From Meconema thalassinum (taxonomy: Eukaryota > Arthropoda > Insecta > Orthoptera > Tettigoniidae), in assembly GCA_946902985.2 (NCBI GenBank), contig OX336398.1, positions 236,638,362 through 236,702,361 on the forward strand: a stretch of DNA of 64,000 bases, read 5' to 3'. Position numbers and translations under genes: made by a program. Below are positions 55,801 to 64,000 of this stretch, piece by piece; position 1 is the stretch's first letter, and each line of letters starts with the position of its first letter. The notes under the pieces were generated by a model. That model ran no database searches. It worked only from the letters and a program-made list of their open reading frames with translations, and was not told the DNA's origin.

Positions 55801-56640
55801 ACCATCCATTGTGTATTCAGATAACGGAACCAACTTTACAGGAGCCTCCAGTATGTTAAAAGCTATTAACTGGGAGAAAATAGCAGAATACAGCAATATG
55901 GAACGGATTGACTGGCGGTTCAATCCATCAACTGCTGCATGGTGGGGTGGCTGGTGGAAACGGCTCATCGGTCTTCTGAAGCAGCTTCTGAAGAGAACGC
56001 CTGGGAGATCTAGATTAACTGTGGAGGAGTTGTCAACAGTACTGTGTGACTGCGAAGCAATATTGAACTCCAGACCCTTGACCTACGTCTCAGAAGACAA
56101 TTCTGATTCTGTTCCCATCACTCCTTCTATGTTTATACAAGGTGTAAAGGAGACTGGAGTACTCGATTGTGATACTGCTTATGCCACTGATTTAGGAAAA
56201 GGTCTACGGTATCAACAACAATTAATCGAAAGCTTGAGGCAACGGTTCAGAACTGAGTGTCTTGGCCAACTCAAACTTACTTCCAAGAATCTGAAGCACA
56301 ACCTGATGGCTGGGGAAGTTGTTCTAATAGGCTCAGACAACAGCAAGAAAATTGATTGGCCTATTGCTATTGTACAGGAACTTATCCCCCAGGGAAGGAT
56401 GGAGTTGAAAGAGTAGCACGGCTGAAGACATCATCTGGAACTCTGATTCGGCCAGTCCAAAGACTTTGTCCTTTAGAGATCTCATCTGGAGCTTGGTGTA
56501 GTGGTAACCAGTCGACCCTACCTGTAGGAGACCAGTCACCGTTGGAACCAGTAGCTGAGGAAATACCTGTAGTTGGCTATTCCATGGTGAAGACAAGATG
56601 TGGGAGAAAAATAAAAGTGCCATTTAGGTTTTCGGAGTGA
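52817..56640 (+). pseudogene. BEL-2 gag-protease-integrase ORF with reverse transcriptase deleted
   Basis: The frame is open from 52778 (first ATG at 52817) to a stop at 55601-55603, resumes in the same frame to 56416, and finishes in another frame at 56640. Visible parts are the gag core (KLPLLEFKKFGGDVREWLAF, about 53085), knuckles CFGCLKPNHTSKKC and CIVCEGRHVPLMC (53825-53921), and protease motif LFDDGSQRSYV (about 54066). The pol start follows (RYEVQLPWLEDHPPFPGNF, about 54681), then an abrupt in-frame join near 54861 to RHIPGKENPADLPSRG, the end of RNase H. The whole polymerase active site is gone while the frame is kept. Integrase follows, with a zinc-binding HxxxH/CxxC part (about 55436-55560), D in GVDLMGP and D in YSDNGTNF. 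At the expected Glu the text reads WWGGWWKRL, i.e. Lys replaces the catalytic Glu. Confidence 0.9.
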
Positions 56641-56685
56641 ACTGTAAATAATGTGTGTTGAGACAAATGTCTCAAGGTGGGAGTG

Positions 56686-56869
56686 TGTTGAGGACTGTTA
56701 TATCTTTCGAGAGGGTGAAGGACTTTGGTCACTACTCTTTGTTTTTCTTTATATTCCAAGCGGGCTCTGTATTATTATCTCTGCGGTCTGTTTTGGAGGA
56801 CATGACATGACATGACATGACTGATCACGCCGGTTAGGCTTTCGATAGTTACAATTTCGTTTCGTAATA
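56686..56869 (+). repeat. BEL-2 3' LTR
   Basis: TGTTGAGGACTGTTATATCT ... TTTCGTAATA, preceded by a purine-rich AAGGTGGGAG. It contains four CATGA units (56801-56820), absent from the 5' LTR. Confidence 0.92.
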
Positions 56870-56874
56870 ATAAT

Positions 56875-57290
56875 CATCATTATCCAAACGGCAATTTAGA
56901 TCTCCAGCTATGATTATATTACTACCAGGATCTGTCTCTGCTAAGGCTATCATAATTGTAGCCAGTATATCTTCAATGGGTGTTAGCGGTTCAATGTATA
57001 GGCCTATAATAGTTAATCTATGTGATTTGATTATGACAATATCCTCATCTGTGTAAGCTAACTTTCCAACGGATGGCTTAAAGTAGCAAGCTATACCTCG
57101 AGAAGGTCTTCCTTTTTGTCCTTGTGTGGCCAGTACCTATTCCGAATAAAATCCCCAAAATGTCAACTATATGTGTAGCAAGAGTTTCAGTCATAATTAA
57201 AATGTCTTGATCATCTATGAGGTTTGTCGGAGCTAATCCTAGAGTGCCTTTTAGCCCTTCCACATTCCAGAGGAGGAAGTTAATCCTCAA
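56875..57290 (-). pseudogene. LINE-B ORF2 start (endonuclease)
   Basis: The minus-strand ATG at 57290 opens MRINFLLWNVEGLKGTLGL ... ILIMTETLATHIV. After a frame change the text continues to IIIAGDLNCRLDNDD near 56880, where BEL-2 begins. It matches the LINE-A ORF2 N-terminus. ORF1 ends just upstream with a slight overlap (57280). Confidence 0.85.
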
Positions 57291-57654
57291 ACTTTGCTCC
57301 CTGCCTGTGCTGTCGAAAAAGATAATAACGTCGAACTAGAGTCCCTTCTGGCCAAAGTTCCGGGGCAGTTACCTTGTGAAGATCACGGAGTGGTATGCAA
57401 ACTTTGAAGGCTTTAAGGTTTCCTCCGGATTGAAGTTGTTCACATTCCAAAATCTTTGTTATTTTCAGAGTCATTAGGTGTGCCAATAGCTTTTCTGAAG
57501 TCGTAGTTTGGTCTAGACGGCCAATGTACAACCATGCTCTGTGCGAGACAGTTCTTAGTTCGTTTTCGTCGATCTCGGTTTTATCTTCAAATGGATTTCT
57601 CTTTGTTCCGAATTGTTGGTGTCTGAACAAGTGGGATATTCGACCTACGCTTTC

Positions 57655-58135
57655 TTTTGACGACCTCAGTCCATGCTGTATTGTTATCTTCAGAATGTGA
57701 ATTGATACCTAGGGTAGATATTGGCTCCGGGCTAAAGTGAGACGAAGGCATCGTCGTCGAAGCAACTCCATCTCTTCTGTGTATTCTCTGATGTATTAAT
57801 GAGGAATCTTCGATTTCCAAAGTACCTATAGCTGTATTATCTCCAGTTTGTGAATTCATACCAAAGGAAAATATCGGTTCCCGGCTAACGTGAGGCAACG
57901 CCGTCGTCGTCGAAGCAGCTCTATCTTTTCTGTGCATTCTCTGAGGTTTTAATGTGGAATCTTCGATTTCCAAAGTACCTACAGCTGTATTGTTATCTTC
58001 AGTTTGTGAATTGATACCGAAGGACGATATCGGCTCCGGCTAAAGTGAGGCAACGGCATCGTCGTCGAAGCAGACCCATCTTTTCTGTACATTCTCTGAG
58101 GTTTTAATGTGGAATCTTCGATTTCCAAAGTGATC
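57655..58135 (-). repeat. Tandem repeat inside LINE-B ORF1 (153- and 155-bp units)
   Basis: The marker GGAATCTTCGATTTCCAAAG occurs at 57803, 57956 and 58111, giving periods of 153 and 155 bp. The 153-bp unit is 51 codons. The 155-bp spacing implies a frameshift in one unit. LINE-A ORF1 lacks this array. Confidence 0.85.
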
Positions 58136-58599
58136 TCCCGATCAATAATCAGATTTGGTTGTTTTTCTGAAGGTCTATTTCCCCGAGATGATTCTTGTCT
58201 TCCGTTGCTGACTTCAAACACTTGTATGTTTCCTTTATGAAGCTTCTCCTTACTTCCACGAGCTGCTTGTTTGCACATTACCATGTCGTTACTAGTGGAG
58301 GTATTATTTTTAATCTCAGGCGGGAGGAGGCGCTCTAGGTTTCAATAATGTAGTTTTGGAGATTACCTCTAGTTATTTACAAATTGCCACGTGGATTTAT
58401 GTACCTATATTATTGAGAAGGCAGATCTTCATGTCTTCTAGCATAGACTGAATTCTGTCTGATACCTTTTCCAGGACATTCTGCTCTATACTATTTATAT
58501 TTGGTAACTTTGGTTTACATTCAATACATAGCCACGTCAGTTTGCAGTTCTTCCTTATAGCTATGTCTAATTCACCTTTGGTCAGGTCAGTACAGGTAA

Positions 58600-58970
58600 T
58601 AATAATATCGTATGGCCTCGAGTGCCGGGTGCAAGCTTTGTAATTTGACACCCAGAGGGTAGCTTGCATGTCGAATTTCGTTATTCCTTATGAAAGTCTA
58701 GGATGTTAGATATCTAAGCTCCTTGAACACTATAGCGCTTTCTAGTAGAGAAATGAGGAAATTTGTGTTGGCGGAAACTCCCGAGATTAATTTTGCCATT
58801 ATGAACACGGCCTACTGAATTCAAATGGGCTCTTTGGCATGCAAACATCGTATGACATGCGTGTTGTATTTTTGCCGCCTTTCAAAAATCACTTACCAGG
58901 GCCAGGAGCGAACCTGCAATCTTGGAGTTAGTAGACCGACACGCTATCCACTCACCCACCGTGGCAAGAT
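58600..58970 (-). mobile_element. tRNA-derived SINE inserted in the LINE-B PHD exon
   Basis: The 11-bp direct repeat AGTACAGGTAA (58589-58599 and 58971-58981) brackets a 371-bp copy of the SINE also seen at 21826-22972. The head is on the right (minus strand, GCCACGGTGGGTGAGTGG) and the A/T-rich tail is on the left. It cuts the PHD finger between FTCT and DLTKG. Confidence 0.92.
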
Positions 58971-59100
58971 AGTACAGGTAAAATGCTGCCATTTGTGACA
59001 GCCCTCACATTCAATTGCATCAACATTAATGGTAACGTTCTTTGAACAAATAATACATTGCTCATCCGTAACAGACTCTTTGGTGAGCGGCATGATGGTA

Positions 59101-59481
59101 CCATTGAACTATAGATACTACTGGAATGCCGACTGTATGGGAGAAAAGTGCGGTTTTTGGTGAGACTAGTTACGCCTGGTAGTGCACGTCAAGGAGGCGA
59201 GTGTGACGTATACGTACGGCGAGATACAAGTAAAAGAGGTACAGTACTTTGTCAACTCCACGGCCGTGCATGGCTATCATCATAGAGTTTGCAAGTTCAA
59301 CACCTTTCATGAGAATCACGACATATCAGCTTACTTGCAACCTAGAGTTCAATGGTATGACGGTTTTTGATGCGACTAGTTACGCCTGGTAGTGCACGTC
59401 AAGGTGGCGATGACCAGAAAGCAGTTTTCGGCGAGGGTTACCATGGGAGGAGTTGTTCCAGTAGTATCTATAGTTCAATGG
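59101..59481. mobile_element. Short inverted-repeat element next to LINE-B
   Basis: CCATTGAACTATAGATACTA + CTGGAA at 59101-59126 and its exact inverted copy at 59456-59481 are perfect 26-bp terminal repeats. Inside, about 50 bp (around GACTAGTTACGCCTGGTAGT) occur twice in direct orientation (59151-59206 and 59364-59413). A 62-residue frame lies between but has no known domain. I cannot find a clear target duplication. It starts 8 bp upstream of the LINE-B ORF1 ATG. Confidence 0.8.
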
Positions 59482-59499
59482 ATGGGACTTCCGCCCCAC

Positions 59500-59905
59500 G
59501 TTAACTCCGCTAGTGTCAGTGGTGGAAAATATGATCCTACTCTGTGACCTCTATGGATCACGCTACCAAAATGGCTCCTTACGAAAAGAGAGATCGAGAA
59601 TGAACTATTTTTGAGCAAATAAACTCAAGTATTGCCTATAATATCTGATTCCGATACTTGTATACTTGTACTCACTTTTAAATGCCTTTTATGGCAGTCT
59701 GTTTAATAAATCCAATAGGTGTGTGTTGGACCTTAAATATGAATCAGGGGCTCCCCTTTTCCAAATAAACCAGTTAGCAAAGCTAATAAGAAAATTACAT
59801 GCCTTACAGTAGTCGCATATGATGTGTAACATGTGACATGTTATCCCTTGTTAACAGTGAACTCTGTTGGTCATTGAAATAACTACTTGTAAAACTGCAG
59901 TGCCA
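59500..59905. other. Non-coding
   Basis: Contains the 43-bp segment shared with 5366-5408. Otherwise nothing recognised. Confidence 0.4.
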
Positions 59906-59910
59906 AATCC

Positions 59911-60285
59911 TGATCGGTTTTCAGCAAATATGATTTAATGAATATTTTCACACCAAACTACGACAACTTGAATATGATTTATTGTAGGAAGAATATCTTT
60001 AATGGGGCCTCCAAACCTTGAAGTAATTTTGTATGCGATATAGATTCCACGTAGCCACATGGCCGACAGTACCTCGAGTGCTTACACATTAAATAAGAAT
60101 GCAGCAAAAGTATGAAGATTAATAAATCATAATTGTTTTCAGCAAATATTATATAGTGAATATTTTCACACCAAAGAACGACAATTTGAAAATGATTTAT
60201 TGTAGGAATATCTTTAATGGGGCCTCCAAACCATGAAGTAAACCGTTTGCGATATACATTCCACATAGCCACATGGCCGACACTT
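59911..60285. repeat. Diverged tandem duplication, about 217-bp unit
   Basis: TTTTCAGCAAATAT ... ATATCTTTAATGGGGCCTCC ... CACATGGCCGACA occurs twice, from about 59917 and from about 60136. The right copy is followed by a stretch near 60340-60415 that resembles 7757-7825 (ATGTTACACATCAAAAAG). Confidence 0.75.
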
Positions 60286-60436
60286 CGTCGTGGTATCAAT
60301 CTCCGCAACCACGCGCGCTCATTGTTTCCGTCCCATCCATTCTCGTTTCATTTCTCAAAATCACCCCCACAAAAAAATAGACAGATACCGAGTGGAAACA
60401 TGTTACACATCAAAAAGAATTACGTTACAAGATATC

Positions 60437-61372
60437 GAAGGGTCCTGATAATATTGTTAGTGAAGTGCTTAAACTAGGAGGTAGGGCTGTGGCACGATAC
60501 TTCGAGGTGATGTTTAATGTGTCCATAATCAATGCACAAATCCCAGATTACTGAGATAGTCCCAATATTTAAGGGAGGGAGCAGACTTTAATTGGGCAAC
60601 TGCAGGCCGGTTAGCCTTACGTCCATCGTTTGTAAACAGATGGGGCATCTCATTTGCGACTACTTGCGGTCACAGTGGGAAACGTTATCATTGTTTAATG
60701 ATAGGCAACATGGATTTCGGCAAGGTTACTAAAGCGAGAGTCAGATGCTATCACTTTTTCAAGATATTAGCGAATCGTTAGACAATGGAGTCGACGCCAG
60801 AGTTATAGATTTTGCGAAGGCGTTTGATGTCGTGCCGCATGACACTCTACTCCGTAAATTATCTTCAACAAAGATTGATGAGTAATTATACGGACTTTTG
60901 ACAGGTCGTTCCCAGAAAGTGAAAGAGGCCTATTCAGTCAGCCCCTGGCACTATCAGCCCATGACGGGCTAAGGCCGACCAAGCGACCGCTGCCCAGCCA
61001 TTTGGCCTTCAGATATTGGGGTGACGCGTGATCAGCGCGTCGGGTCCCCTCGGCCGTTAACCTTGGTATTCGTGATCGGGGCGCTGTCTCACTGTCAGAC
61101 AGCTACTCAATTGTCCTCACGATGCTGAGTGCACCCCGTTCCAACCCTCACGTCAGTTTTAAAATCCCTGACGGAGCCGGGGATCGAACCCGGGGCGTCC
61201 GGGTGAGAGGCAGGCGCGCTACCCCAACACCACGGAAAGAGGCCTATTCTCGGATGAAAATACCATAACTCAGGGCAGCGTAATCGGAACTTCGTTATTT
61301 TTGGCGTTTATACAGTAGATGACTTACCAAATGGGATTCGCAGTGATGGTCGATTGTTTGCGGATGATTGCT
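60437..61372 (+). pseudogene. CR1-like LINE reverse transcriptase fragment, split by a SINE
   Basis: The plus strand reads GPDNIVSEVLKLGGRAVARY, CRPVSLTSIVCKQMGHLI, FNDRQHGFRQG, VIDFAKAFDVVPHDTLLRKL, then beyond the SINE QGSVIGTSLFLAFI, DDLPNGIRSDGRLFADD. This is the conserved polymerase core of a CR1/L2-like LINE, with several stops (for example near 60555 and 60729). Similarity ends at FADDC near 61372, where another repeat begins. Confidence 0.82.
60936..61234 (-). mobile_element. tRNA-derived SINE with 15-bp target duplication
   Basis: The direct repeat GAAAGAGGCCTATTC occurs at 60921-60935 and 61235-61249. On the minus strand the head has GGGGTAGCGCGCCTGCCTCT and CCGGGTTCGATCCCCGG. It is the same family as 47540-47850. 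It interrupts the LINE reverse transcriptase between its palm motifs. Confidence 0.95.
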
Positions 61373-61450
61373 TCGAGCATACAATAGGATATAGAGGGCG
61401 CTGCCAGCGGAACATGGGGCCAGAATAAAATCAGCTGATGTTGGTATAAC
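61373..61450. repeat. Short repeat shared with 63715-63800
   Basis: CTTCGAGCATACAATAGGAT ... GGGGCCAGAATAAAATCAGC corresponds to TTTCGAGCATAGAGAGGGCG ... GGGGCCATAATAAGATCAGC near 63720-63790. It marks the right edge of the LINE fragment. Confidence 0.6.
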
Positions 61451-61714
61451 ATGGCGCCTAAGCCCGACCTGTCAGAATGAGCGTGAAGATTATACATAAC
61501 TATCATCGATATACGAGATAATTTTTGTTGTATAATATATTACAAATATTATAAAATACGCATTTTTCTGAATACTAGAAGCTGAGTGTGAAGAATTATA
61601 GCAAAAATGGTTATATCTTGCGCTGCTTACAATATTGTAGTTGAAAGTTTGAATAAGGGAGCAGGCTTTCTTTTCACACGCCATAGGACCTAAAATACAC
61701 TGACTTGATTACAT
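61451..61714. other. Non-coding, A/T-rich
   Basis: Nothing recognised. Confidence 0.4.
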
Positions 61715-62015
61715 CTATTTCCCCAATACAGCTGGCACCCAGCGGCGTAGCCATGCTCGTTAAATCGTGCACTATGCTTGGAGATCGCAGGTTCGAATCC
61801 CGGTGCTGACAGCGGCTATCCTGAGCGTGCTTTTTCCCCAGGTTCTTCCATACCCCTCCAGGCAAATGCCGGGATAGCACCTTAGTTCAAGTCCCAGGGC
61901 ACCTTCCTCATCCCTGTCCCTAATAAAGTTACACACATTACTACAGTCATCAAATCAAAACAGGTTGTCAGACAAGTTTAACTCACACCCAACTACACAG
62001 GGCTGATGACCAAGA
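61715..62015 (+). mobile_element. tRNA-derived SINE
   Basis: The head GGCACCCAGCGGCGTAGCCA ... GCAGGTTCGAATCCCGGTGC is followed by CCAGGCAAATGCCGGGATAG and the shared tail ACACATTACTACAGTCATCA ... CTACACAGGGCTGATGACCA. Full length by comparison with other copies. Confidence 0.85.
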
Positions 62016-62045
62016 TTTCTCAAATTAAATGAATTAACAACAACC

Positions 62046-62150
62046 AATACAGCTACACACACTACTGCAGCCATCACAGAAATATAAGTTATCAGATAAG
62101 TTCAACACATACTTAAGTACACGAGGCTGGTGACTCGGAAGTCCCTAGCC
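62046..62150 (+). repeat. SINE 3'-tail fragment
   Basis: ATACAGCTACACACACTACT ... GTACACGAGGCTGGTGACTC is a second, headless copy of the tail just downstream of the full SINE. Confidence 0.7.
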
Positions 62151-63005
62151 ACTACAAATGAATTTACTAAATATGGAGGGGAAGGGGGATAACATTAGGA
62201 TATTTTTGTAAGATTTATTGCTCTAGGAGATACATATTGGGAGTGTGGATAACATTGTCTTTTTTTTTTAAGATGCAGTGCTGGATATCACTTGGTAAGC
62301 ATTGGCATCAACATTAAGCATGAACTAGCCGCAGTTGTTTGGTGAGTTGTAGCCTATAAGGGTTATGGCTTCTTGTCTTTCATTATATTGTTATGGATAT
62401 TTTGTTGTCTGGTACTACTCATTAGGCTTCATTAACACATTTATTATAGTTTGACATACCGTAGTCTGAACATTTAGACATGTTAAACAATTTGTGACGA
62501 TTCTGTGAAAGCTGCATAAAATGTTGGTGTTTACAAATTTTCATTGATGATAGTTATGATTGGGTTAATGGATCCGATCGCGTGATTATCGGCCAACTTT
62601 CTTGATTTATAAAGCATAACCAGCATAATAGTCATACATGTTACTAGTATGCTTTGTCGTGATTATTATTTTTAGATATGTAAAAACATTACAAATATAA
62701 CCAAGTCAGACAATTATTACGGTTCAAAATTATACCAAAAATATTTTATTCACAGTCTTCTAATTTCTTAACCATGTACACACGTCACCGTATGCATTCC
62801 AACACTGATATGTCAACACACCAAAATATCGCATATAGCGATGATACTTCACACAAAAAAGAACACTAATATTCAGAAGGAACTGTAGTTAACGCCTCCT
62901 TCAACAGAAATAGTCGGTTAATCACAAGGAATACGCTTGAATCGGGATTTAAAGTCACTTCATAATGCTATTCTTATGGGAGGCATCTTTGGTTTGCCCA
63001 ACATC
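62151..63005. other. Non-coding, A/T-rich
   Basis: No ORF, domain or linked repeat that I can support. Confidence 0.45.
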
Positions 63006-63011
63006 AGCTGG

Positions 63012-63495
63012 GCGGCTTCGGTGGCGTAGTCGGTAGCATGCTGAGCTTCTATGCCCAAGATCGCGGGTTCAAATCCGGCCAAAGTCGTCGGATTTTTAAG
63101 AGCGTTAAAAATTCCTCAGTATGCCTTCTTTCGGAGGGGAAGTAAAGCCGGCGGTCCCATGTCATAGATTTATGGCATGTTAAAGATCCTTCCACTAATT
63201 ACACCTGTGTGAAGCTATATTGTAGCCTATAGGTTTAGAATGTAAACAAGGCTCTTAGGTTCGTACGTTCGTTGCCAAGAGCCGACTGCGGTGGCGTCTG
63301 GTAGCTAAGTTCTGAACTAGTAGTCGTTGACGGTGGCGTTTGGCAGCAAAAGTAGGAACTATTTAAAAAATTCAAAAGTCTGCAGTCCTTACTTGAATTT
63401 AAAAAAACAGATAACACACACTAATACAGTCATCAAAATTAACACCGGTTATCAGACAGATTCTACAAACACCCAAAGTACACGGGGCGTTGTCG
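63012..63495 (+). mobile_element. tRNA-derived SINE with long body
   Basis: The head GGCTTCGGTGGCGTAGTCGG ... CGCGGGTTCAAATCCGGCC is followed by GGTCCCATGTCATAGATTTA, then the segment found inverted at 3228-3595 (CCACTAATTACACCTGTGTG ... CGTTGACGGTGGCGTTTGGC). The common tail (ACACACTAATACAGTCATCA ... GTACACGGGGC) completes it. Composite or full-length status is uncertain. Confidence 0.75.
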
Positions 63496-63518
63496 CGTTG
63501 ACCAACCAAACAACAACG

Positions 63519-63796
63519 TCAGCTGATCTTATTTTGGCCCCACGGCCGGATGATTGTGCAATATCGGAAGATAAGCCTATGTGGTGGACACAGGCTTGCT
63601 CCAGAGCACAGGATCTCCGCCTCCAACACATCGTCGGTGAGATCGCTTCTGTCGCCAAGCGCAAGGCCTGTACTTCTTCAACCGGTTCCTGTTATGAAGC
63701 TCTTTGGTTCTTATTTTATTGTTTCGAGCATAGAGAGGGCGCCCGCTATGCTTCTACCGGCCGGGGCCGACCGTGGGGCCATAATAAGATCAGCTG
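63519..63796. mobile_element. Short inverted-repeat element (MITE-like)
   Basis: TCAGCTGATCTTATTTTGGC ... CACGGCCGG at 63519-63549 is repeated inverted at 63766-63796 with two or three differences. The interior is about 220 bp without a gene. The target duplication is not evident. Confidence 0.65.
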
Positions 63797-64000
63797 ATAT
63801 TGGGCAAAACAAAGATGTCTCCCAGAAGCTTCGAGCATAAATACAATAGAGTGCGCATTGCCACACTGCGCCTGTACTGTGACGTGAAACCAACATCTGG
63901 ATCAGCTGACTAAAGGGAAAACAGAGAAACTCGTAATGGAAGGTGATAGGAGTTGGTGGGGAAATGATTTTTAATGAGGGTTTAAACACACATTTTCGTA
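63797..64000. other. End of window, no feature
   Basis: No repeat or ORF recognised. Confidence 0.4.

Larger units (their letters stand above)
41670..56869 (+). mobile_element. BEL/Pao retrotransposon (BEL-2) carrying a 10.8-kb insertion in its 5' LTR
   Basis: Direct repeat ATAAT at 41665-41669 and 56870-56874 brackets the unit. The flanks are the two halves of the endonuclease of LINE-B. The 5' LTR is in two pieces (41670-41731 and 52532-52708). The 3' LTR is 56686-56869, beginning TGTTGAGGACTG and ending TTTCGTAATA. A TGGCGACC-type primer site candidate follows the 5' LTR (52711). Without the insertion the element would be about 4.4 kb, short because most of the reverse transcriptase and RNase H region is missing. 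Confidence 0.88.
57280..59093 (-). pseudogene. LINE-B ORF1: PHD finger, 51-residue repeats, C-terminal domain
   Basis: The ATG at 59093 starts MPLTKESVTDEQCIICSK ... ECEGCHKWQHFTCT, a PHD finger whose second half (LTKGELDIAIRKN...WLCIEC) resumes at 58588 beyond an inserted SINE. A linker with helical text (NVLEKVSDRIQSMLEDMK) follows. Then come three tandem 51-codon repeats (about 58130-57660), each starting LEIEDSTLKPQRM or similar, and the basic VVKRKRRSN. The final domain (57630-57280) has AWLYIGRLDQTTTSEKLLAH, FKVCIPLRDLH and EGTLVRRYYLFRQ. Frameshifts occur near 58000 and 57600. Confidence 0.8.

Noticed and set aside
59182..59370. 62-residue ORF as a small gene
   Set aside because: It is enclosed by terminal inverted repeats and has no recognisable domain or conservation evidence.

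Overview
The window reads as a transposon-rich stretch of a large arthropod genome, most likely an insect. The evidence is the set of repeat families: BEL/Pao LTR elements, RTE-type and CR1-like LINEs, a LINE whose ORF1 carries a PHD finger, Tc1, mariner, Tigger and hAT DNA elements, and many tRNA-derived SINEs. I cannot name the species. A polyneopteran (cricket, grasshopper or stick-insect like) is a guess from the SINE style. There are no bacterial operons, rRNA genes or CRISPR arrays.

Only one long ORF looks like an intact host gene: a minus-strand, single-exon anoctamin/TMEM16-like protein at 26706-29264 (852 codons from the first ATG). Compared by eye with mouse TMEM16A, it keeps the family fold signatures but lacks most of the acidic residues that bind Ca2+. 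Every other long coding stretch is a retroelement or transposase, and nearly all of those are broken.

Layout. 0-8.7 kb: RTE LINE 3' end, SINEs, small duplications, a THAP-domain remnant and a 40-bp minisatellite. 8.7-16.7 kb: a BEL/Pao element (BEL-1) with both LTRs and a 5-bp target duplication, inserted into that minisatellite. 17-24.4 kb: a second RTE-like LINE, a fold-back element hosting a deleted Tigger, a Tc1 fragment, a solo LTR inside the tail of a SINE, and an internally deleted mariner with about 180-bp inverted repeats. 24.7-29.3 kb: two fold-back elements and the anoctamin. 29.5-33.3 kb: a nearly full-length PHD-type LINE (LINE-A). 33.9-37.8 kb: a LINE fragment split by a SINE and a minus-strand RTE LINE, itself split by a hAT relic with a perfect 8-bp duplication.

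From 38.3 to 59.1 kb the window is one nested structure. A second PHD-type LINE on the minus strand (LINE-B) was interrupted by a plus-strand RTE LINE (39.35-41.2 kb) and by a second BEL element (BEL-2, 41670-56869, duplication ATAAT). The 5' LTR of BEL-2 is split by a 10.8-kb insertion (41732-52531) with about 30-bp terminal inverted repeats, which carries a nearly intact Tc1, a second Tc1 relic and several SINEs. LINE-B's PHD exon is also split by a SINE with an 11-bp duplication.

From 59.1 to 64 kb lie a short inverted-repeat element, a CR1-like LINE fragment split by a SINE with a 15-bp duplication, and more SINE copies. The insertion order can be read from the target duplications. That nested history and the unusual anoctamin are the main content of the window.
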